Assembly (NCBI GenBank): GCA_027919835.1 | Contig: JANVFP010000025.1 | Span: 310,001 to 374,000, forward strand | Length of the DNA stretch: 64,000 bases | From: Lentinula raphanica | Taxonomy: Eukaryota; Basidiomycota; Agaricomycetes; Agaricales; Omphalotaceae | Reading direction: 5' to 3' | Shown here: positions 57,401-64,000 of the stretch, piece after piece | Numbering within the stretch: the first letter of the stretch is position 1 | How the letters are laid out: each line of letters begins with the position of its first letter | Made by a program: the position numbers and the translations under genes | The notes under the pieces: model-generated | The model's input: only the letters and a program-made list of their open reading frames with translations | Told to the model about the DNA's origin: nothing | Databases searched by the model: none

Positions 57401-57900
57401 CGTTGTTTCTTGCCTATCTGAATGTGAGATATCTAGAATGCAGACTCTCAACGAGACCACGATTTTGTCTCCCGCTTGACGTCTTGAGGGTATCGGGAGT
57501 CCAATCGTGTAATTGCAGGGCTTTCGCGTGGGAATTACGTTTTGCAAAGGTAGCGTACCGCCTGAGCTCCTCTCCATCTACCCGTCTCATTTCGATCCTT
57601 TCTCATTCTCAACCAGGCTTCTTCCACTTCTCCCACCTCCCACCACCCGTTCTGAACGCGTTCTGGACCACGACTTCCCTTTTTCATACACATCTCGCCT
57701 CTCCCACACAACACACCCGTATCTACCTGGGGCGATACGAAGATTGCTGTGGAGACATTGTTTCTGAGAAACGTGGTCAAAGGCAATAGGAGGGGAGTTG
57801 AGGGAGGCAACGAAGGAAGAACGAACAAAAGGACGGAGGGACCAGAGACACGGTTGGCTCCTTCGCATCTGTAGATGCGAAGCGATCAATACTACTGATT
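54401..57900. other. Region with diverged duplicated coding-like segments on both strands
   Basis: A minus-strand segment at 56059-56424 (RVLDHD ... CSGDIVAEYRERGQ) and a plus-strand segment at 57513-57789 (RVLDHD ... CCGDIVSEKRGQRQ) match in order. Flanks are similar too (GIRFKK versus GITFCK). The minus-strand frame 54574-54993 has a weakly similar FPSETRTSLPLLPIL stretch. A plus-strand piece near 55540-55750 (DEEMERDAYEDTQLQISKTG) is also coding-like. No family is recognised. These look like relics of a duplicated gene with intervening decay. Confidence 0.35.
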
Positions 57901-59959
57901 CCATGTGATGTCTTGGACGACTCCACTACCACCGAGGTACATGCGCGCTTCCCTTATCGTCGAGTCCTACATGAATTCGGCTCCATCACATCTCGCATTT
58001 CCTTCTTAATCCTAACGTCAATTACCCCTTGCAAGATTTGCCATTAACAGACCGCCAGAGTAGGACGAATGAATCAATTGCACGAAAGGACAAGTGCAAG
58101 TTACCCTTTCCCGTTTGTCCATTCGTCCAAACACAATGCTGTGAGCACCCTCAGATCATATTTACCCGATAGTTTTCTCATTGGCGTTATCGTCCAACTC
58201 AAGTATTTGTTGTCTTTTCATAAGCCGGGATTCAACTCATCCTCCATTTCGCAGCCATATTTCATGTATACTCTCAAGGTAGACGAAGCATATGCTGGAT
58301 GTAAGCGGTTGATATCTCAGTGGGCGATCTTGCAGTATGTCATTTTCAGACCAGGTTTAGTGACCCCTTCCAATTATATGACGATCACATCCTGCAGCAA
58401 TCTCCATCGCTGCGATCATCTGTCAAGCATACAAACCCTCCAATGTTCTATGCAAATCGTAAGGTTTTGATGCTCGCTATGAAAACGTCAGCTGTGGACT
58501 TTGTCAGCATTAGGGATGTCACCCGCGGCTCTTTCCTTTTATTGTCTATCAGGTTTTACGAGGTTCGTGGTGACCTCGCAATGTTGCTCTCAAACGAGGT
58601 TTCGAATTGAGTAGGACCAGTTGAAATTTGGATTGGATGGATGTTATCGGAGTATATTCGGAGAAAAAGGTAAATCACCTAGATTCGTATCCAACAATTT
58701 CGAATGTGTTTACGACAGTCGTTCTGGGTTACTAGTTTCCTTACCACGACGGTAGTAGTAGTATTTCAGTCATTTGTATCCACTACCATCCATTGATTCA
58801 TCTCCCTGTTACAATGTAGCAAATGATATGTGAACAACGTTGGCTATTCTGACTTGCTGGACTTTACCTGGTCTCTCATGTCTCTGCATTCCGCCAGGAT
58901 CATCTGGCTTTCCATTCATCGCTTCAACGTTAACGCTCCGACCATCATCTTATACACCAGTACAGCCTGCTCTGGCCTTTACACCATTCCCTCCCTCTGT
59001 TCTGAATGAGTCGATCTCCTGAGCGTGGCTAGTAGTGGTCCAAGCGGAGTTGCGAACGATAGAGGTGGAGGTTCAAAAGGGGTTGTAGGTCCAGCTGGGC
59101 CTGCAGGCAAATGAGATGCATGAGCGGATTGCTGAGGAGGGATAGGGAGATTCAGATGTTTCGGAAAGGCAGACAGAATCCTACATGTCTTGGCAGGAGA
59201 CTACCTCATCGCGATGGACCAACCCGTTCGACCAATTCCAATTCCCAGCCGAACATCCGACTATAATCGACGGGCCAGGATCCACATCCTGCTCATCTTT
59301 CGTACTCGTGCTCCGTCTCAAATCAGTCGAATACTCGCTTCGAACTTTTTCAAACGACAGTCCTGGGGCGAAATCGGGAGGATACATGTCCTCGAGCAAC
59401 ATGTAATGTATATGTGGCAGTGTTCCTCAGTGGCGCTTGTGGACAAGTGATCCACCGTTTCTTCCCATCCCATTTGCACCCAATTTGCATTCATATACAG
59501 TCTTCTTGTTCTGTATAATGATTCTGCTGCATGTTCTCCGAGGATGTACCAGAAACAATACTTAGAGTAGAACTTGGTTGATCCCTCAGCATCTGAACTT
59601 GTGATGAAACGAGAGTTGGCCTCGGCAGCTGGAGTTAACGTTTGAGACCCATTTCGTTCTCCCAAAAGGGTTCGGCGAGAGGTGTCGCTCTGACGACCTC
59701 GTGAACCTATGTTTCGATGACAGCGCTTGAGGAAAACTAAGGACGAACGAGTGGAGATTCACGTTGCTACTTCTATGGACAGATTACACGTCGATCGACT
59801 AGCGTTTCCTTATTCTCTCGCATTGACATACTGAAGTTTCAATGTATCCAGCATCTCCCCATAGATACGTGCCAACGATGTTGAAATCTAAAAATGATCA
59901 GTAGTCTGACGGGAAGACTACAAGAAAGAAAAGACCTCTACTTGAAGAAATTCATGATG
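57901..59959. other. No recognisable gene
   Basis: Frames at 58069-58620 and 59181-59665 overlap on both strands and show no motif I can name. The 3' end of the WD40 gene begins at 59960. Confidence 0.4.
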
Positions 59960-61500
59960 TTATACTTTGAAGAATGGGCGATAGATGGTGAAATCTAGAA
60001 GCACTTTGAGATTTCAGATAGAACAATGTTCCAAGAGATACGTACTTGCAATTGCTGGCCTCCAAAGGAGAGCAACGACCAATACAATGATACCGGAAAG
60101 AACATACATCAGGAAGATAATGCTTGATTTATGTACAGCAAAGATGACCGGGTCTGCTTTCTTCTCCAGAGGAAATCGGGACCGGTAAACCGGGGTTTGA
60201 GTTCGCAATTTGCACATAACTGCAATAGCCGAAGTCTTGCCAGAGGAAGTGCCGACAGCGACAGCGATGTAGTATCTGTCTTTCAAGGTGCAAGTCTGTC
60301 AATAGATACGATGTTGAGATATGTATAGCACAGCGGGGCAAAGCACTTACCGTGATGGCTGGGACTGGTTTTTTGGTTGGGAATTCCATCCTTTGTTCCA
60401 AAAGCCCACTGTGGCTATCGAACAGCAGGGCTTCGCCTTGATCAGTGCCTCCCACGATCTTAGACCCGTTTTCAACGAAAGCGACTTGACAAGGAAAGGC
60501 GTTTTCTGGGTCCATGCCATCCTGGACGAAACTACGGATATAATTAAGGCTGTTTAAATCGAAAAGTTGAAAACCATAACCAGTGCTGGCAATAAAGCGA
60601 CTGGTATCTTGGTCCACTGATACCCAAGCCCTGGAGTCTAAGATGAGTAACGCAAGAAATCGACGTTCATACTAACGCACATAAGCTGGCAACCGTTCTC
60701 AATGCGTGAAATGACTTCTCCAGTGCTACAGTCCAACAGTACACTGAGGTGACATGTTATGAATGAAGATCATACGAACAATGGCAAAATCACGAACCAA
60801 ACTCCACCTCTTTTCGAGAAGACCAATACACATTGGTTTTCCTTGTTAAAACAAACAGTCTTCGGCAAGAAGCTGGGTTCAAGAGTCATAGAGAACACAA
60901 GCTCAAATTCGCCGTCGAGGCACAGTGTCCAACATTTGATGATAGAGTCAGCGAAACTCGCTACAACCCTCGCATGGCTTCTGTTGCCGACTTCGGGTTG
61001 TTGAACGTCGAGAGAGACAACTTGTTGCGCAGTACTTGGGGCAATAGGAAGACGGTTAGCTTGAAGCTCCTGTTTGGTATATGAGTCGAAAATGGACCTC
61101 GACTCTTTTCATGTACCTACCATTTCTTCCTCATTCAAGTCTAGTGCAGTTACGTCTCCGTTTAGACAGCCAAGAATAAGAACATAGCGGAAGGTATTTC
61201 CACTTCCATCGTCAAAACAAAGCCAGGCCGAGGTCGAAAATAGACGTTTCTCCTCATCCCTTGCACGTACTCCAGGCAATGTCAGATACTTAAGGTCCCA
61301 TACAACAGCGCCAAAAACGCCTATCGAACTGAGGTCTCAAACTTTGTAGAGGATGTATGACATTGCCACTCACCTGTTGCGGCTAAATATTTTCCATCGG
61401 CAGATATAGAAAGGGAAGTGACAGCGCCCTGAAGGCTTTCGAAGGTAGTGTAGTACTTGTAACGGAGGTCCGTCATAGTAATAGCTTCGAGGTGCGACAT
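59960..61500 (-). CDS. WD40-repeat protein with C-terminal membrane helix
   Basis: The start is the ATG ending at 61500 (MSHLEAITMTDLRYKYYTTF); an in-frame ATG nine codons later is an alternative. Several exons join cleanly with GT-AG introns. Beta-propeller strands include LQGAVTSLSISADGKYLAAT, GVFGAVVWDLKYLTLPGVRA, RYVLILGCLNGDVTALDL, SFADSIIKCWTL, CVLVFSKRGGVW, STGEVISRIENG, FIASTGYGFQLFDLNSLNYI and VENGSKIVGGTDQGEALLFD. Near the C-terminus a hydrophobic helix, IIFLMYVLSGIIVLVVALLW, predicts a membrane anchor, and the last exon ends FTIYRPFFKV (TAA 59960-59962). The propeller probably faces the cytosol. This architecture is seen in an expanded agaric WD40 family of unknown function. About 390 residues, with no stop or frameshift. 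Confidence 0.75.
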
Positions 61501-62468
61501 AGTCTAGTTCAGAGAGTGAGAGTAAGTACTGGTGGGAGGTGGAAGAATGGAACATATATCAGAACAAAGACAAAACACCTGGCCTACACGTGGAGATTGC
61601 TATCCATAACTTACGCGACGCGCCTGATGCTGTCTGACGCGTCCAACGAAGTCCAACGTGATGCTGGCCCGGTCAAGATTAACCGTAACTTCTCTGCCGA
61701 GATGGTCGCTGTTCTCTTCTTCGAAAACAACATCGCACTGAGTGCCCTACTACTAGATCTGACGACTGCCAAAATTGGCGGAAATCTTACGACGATATGT
61801 AACGCGTTATGTTCAATGTAGATTGTATGAAGCTATAATACTGCAATGATATCAGAAGCATCACATATGATAAGACATAACCTCACGAAGATTTTGTAGC
61901 ATTGAAGCGGTGTCCTATGCAAGTTCAACTAAGTACCATGCATGAACAGAAGAAGGTTATCGATAGATTGTGGTTCAGTCGCAGGCAGTGATGTTCAATC
62001 TTGTAATCTTATATGAGCACGGCAGAGAGCAATATAACCACAATATGATTTCATGTACGGGTCACAAGAGATACATCACATATGGCTGACGGATACCAAA
62101 CAACAGAGGATGACAGTCATGACGATGAAAGTGCGGGAAAAGAGGGAATTCAAACATTCTTGGCAACTGCTTGTCGGCGAGATACCATCTTCGTTCCATG
62201 GCTGTTTGCAGCAGAGCTAGTTCCAGTGAAAATACGGCTACACAGATGAATGAGATGTCATTGAGTGGATGATGAGAGACTCGTGTACGCACTCGGTCCA
62301 CCACTTCAACAACACTTCAGCTTGCTTCGCTGCCTCGCATCAGCCGAGTCTTGTGAAAAGGTCAATGATGAATTTCGAGATCAAAGATGAAGTTCCGGAG
62401 ATCTCGATAGTTGTAGCCATCGTAGCACTCCATCCAATTTGAAGCATCGCTAAGGGCAAGATGAAGCT
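61501..62468. other. No recognisable gene
   Basis: 5' side of the WD40 gene, followed by unassigned sequence. A minus-strand frame at 62062-62304 has no resemblance to known families. Confidence 0.45.
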
Positions 62469-62897
62469 TCAGCGCGACGAGAATGAGTATACAAAAAGAG
62501 GATTCGAAGGTTGAATGACTCCACTGTACAGCAGCATATGTATGATATTGGCGACGTGATCACGATGGCTATTGGCGGCTTTATTCTTCTTGGCAGGTTG
62601 CAAGTTCTCGACGTCCTCGAGCTGGCTTTTTGCAGACGAGAGCGACATATAGATAGTTCGATAGACCTAGAAAACAATTACATAGGAAATGACATTGGAA
62701 TGACCGGCAACGTACTTGTAACGAGAGATAGCTTTGAAGGTAGCCTTCGTCGGGTGAATCAGGATTGAATTTTTCATCCTTATAGAAGCAGAGAGATCGC
62801 GCAGAGGTAGCAACATCGTATTCCGGATCCATTCGTTGGGCTGCTGCGCACACACACTGGGTGGGTGGAATAGTCAATTCACCAATAAGCAACAGAA
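62469..62897 (-). pseudogene. 3' fragment of an agaric hypothetical-protein gene, cut by a transposon
   Basis: Two minus-strand exons join through an intron of about 50 bp. They encode DPEYDVATSARSLCFYKDEK, FNPDSPDEGYLQSYLSLQ, then VYRTIYMSLSSAKSQLED and a basic stretch with HRDHVANIIHM, ending at 62469-62471. The GYL...LQVYRTIYMSLSSA block resembles a lineage-specific agaric family (similar to DUF6698-type proteins), but this is weak. The 5' part is missing because a TIR element begins at 62898. Confidence 0.35.
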
Positions 62898-64000
62898 CAC
62901 TTCAGGCACCTACCCAAACATACCAAGTTAGGGTAGAAAAATCATGAAAATAACCTACCCAACATGGTCAAAATCCCATGGGCAGTCCCAAGTGTGGGAT
63001 TCCCATATAGACTGGGGATTCCCACTTGGGATTCCCAATCAGGGACCCCAAACACTAGGGTATTGGGATTCCCAAGGGTGGGATTCCCATTCACTCTGCA
63101 TGGAGAGGCTGCTTGTAAACTGATTGCTGTTAGCCTTATATGGGGAAAGAACTAGGAGAACTTTACTGAGGCCAGGAAGCCTGTGTGTTTCATATTAATA
63201 TATATTATATTCTTCTCTGCTTCTTGTGAGAATGTTTTCAAGTATATATTTATCCATGAAATTTATTGGTATACATTCTCTAGTTTCTGCATGACCTGTG
63301 GACATATTCATAGAAGTATATTTACAGTGATCTGAACATCTCATTTACTGTAACAATGCAATTAAGACAATTACTATGATTATAAAGTTACTTTCACTGG
63401 AAATTCAACACTGGAAGTTCAAGAAATCCCACTTACTGGGAATCCCACTCTCTGGGAATCCCACTCACTGGGAATCCCACTCACTGGGAGTCCCACTCAT
63501 TGGAAGAGTCTTGTAAGCATTGAAATTTTACAAAAAGAAGTGATACCACTGCTCACTATTATACATTACAAGTAGAATTTTATCCTCTATCCATGCATTA
63601 AAAGATTTTCCAATGAATCCAAAACTACTACTAGTGCTTCATGCTGAGGGTAGATACATGAGCAATTTTAATATAGGTTGCAAAGTATAGAAATCCACCT
63701 GGGTATAAGAACAAGGATCTCCTTATACTGAACACACTTATATTACTCATTATTCAATAATGAAGAACTCAGAGTATTGATCACTCATTATGCTTATTAT
63801 ACTCTACACACTTCATAAGTAACTATAACATACTTTGAACAGAACATTGTTATATTATAACATGCATATAAAATGCATTTTGTGCAATTTGGGGTGCTCA
63901 TTTTGAGTTTCTGAGTTGAAATTCATGTATGTGATAATCACACTCAATAGTTCTTGTGTGAACTTTATATGGTGTCAGGATGTTGTTTACACCATATCCT
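62898..64000. mobile_element. Family B transposon copy C, running off the window
   Basis: Starts CACTTCAGGCACCTACCC and aligns over about 300 bp with 31238-31520. It has TGGGATTCCCA palindromes at 62990-63090, a short tandem array of CACTGGGAATCCCACT units at 63425-63500, remnants of the proline-rich gene at 63630-63720, and a diverged copy of the conserved peptide at 63900-64000 on the minus strand. The right end lies outside the window. The 8-bp left flank is CAACAGAA. Confidence 0.7.

Overview
The window comes from a filamentous basidiomycete, most likely an Agaricomycete. Genes are dense with short GT-AG introns (about 50-60 bp) and very short intergenic promoters. F-box, WD40 and small secreted protein families of the mushroom-forming fungi are present, and LTR and TIR transposons are nested deeply. 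No species can be named from sequence alone. Exon boundaries below were read by eye from splice sites, frame and family resemblance.

1-20.9 kb is a gene-rich arm. In order it holds a small secreted protein (938-1644, -), an F-box protein (-), a cis-CaaD-like tautomerase (+), ESCRT-I subunit VPS37 (-) divergent from exosome subunit RRP40 (+), a second secreted protein (+), NuA4 subunit EAF6 (-) divergent from proteasome ATPase RPT5 (+), a paralogue of the first secreted protein (+), about 3 kb without a recognisable gene, another secreted protein (+), two tandem short-chain dehydrogenases (+) and deoxyhypusine hydroxylase (-).

20.97-47 kb is repeat-dominated, with one intact gene, an NCS1 nucleobase permease (23329-25481). 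It contains a possible TIR element with AAGGT arrays, AT-rich foldbacks, about 3 kb of strictly 12-bp-periodic satellite that flips strand and holds a solo LTR, a decayed transposon with 35-bp tandem repeats, and a nested retrotransposon complex. In that complex two 1.70-kb LTRs lie in opposite orientation around a gag gene. The left LTR is split by two unrelated TIR elements, and the right LTR preserves the empty site for both. The gag-pol junction carries a correctly phased GGGAAAC heptamer directly before the gag stop, a candidate -1 programmed frameshift.

47-64 kb is an eroding region. It has a frameshifted F-box fragment next to a MATE-transporter fragment, a multiply disrupted copy of COP9 signalosome subunit 2, several kb of unrecognised sequence with diverged duplications, one coherent WD40 gene (59960-61500), and a gene fragment cut by another copy of the transposon family seen at 31 kb.

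The intact genes are mostly housekeeping functions (26S proteasome, RNA exosome, NuA4, ESCRT-I, hypusination) and share no single pathway. No new multi-gene defence or biosynthetic system is evident. The most informative content is the transposon nesting, the frameshift site and the periodic satellite.
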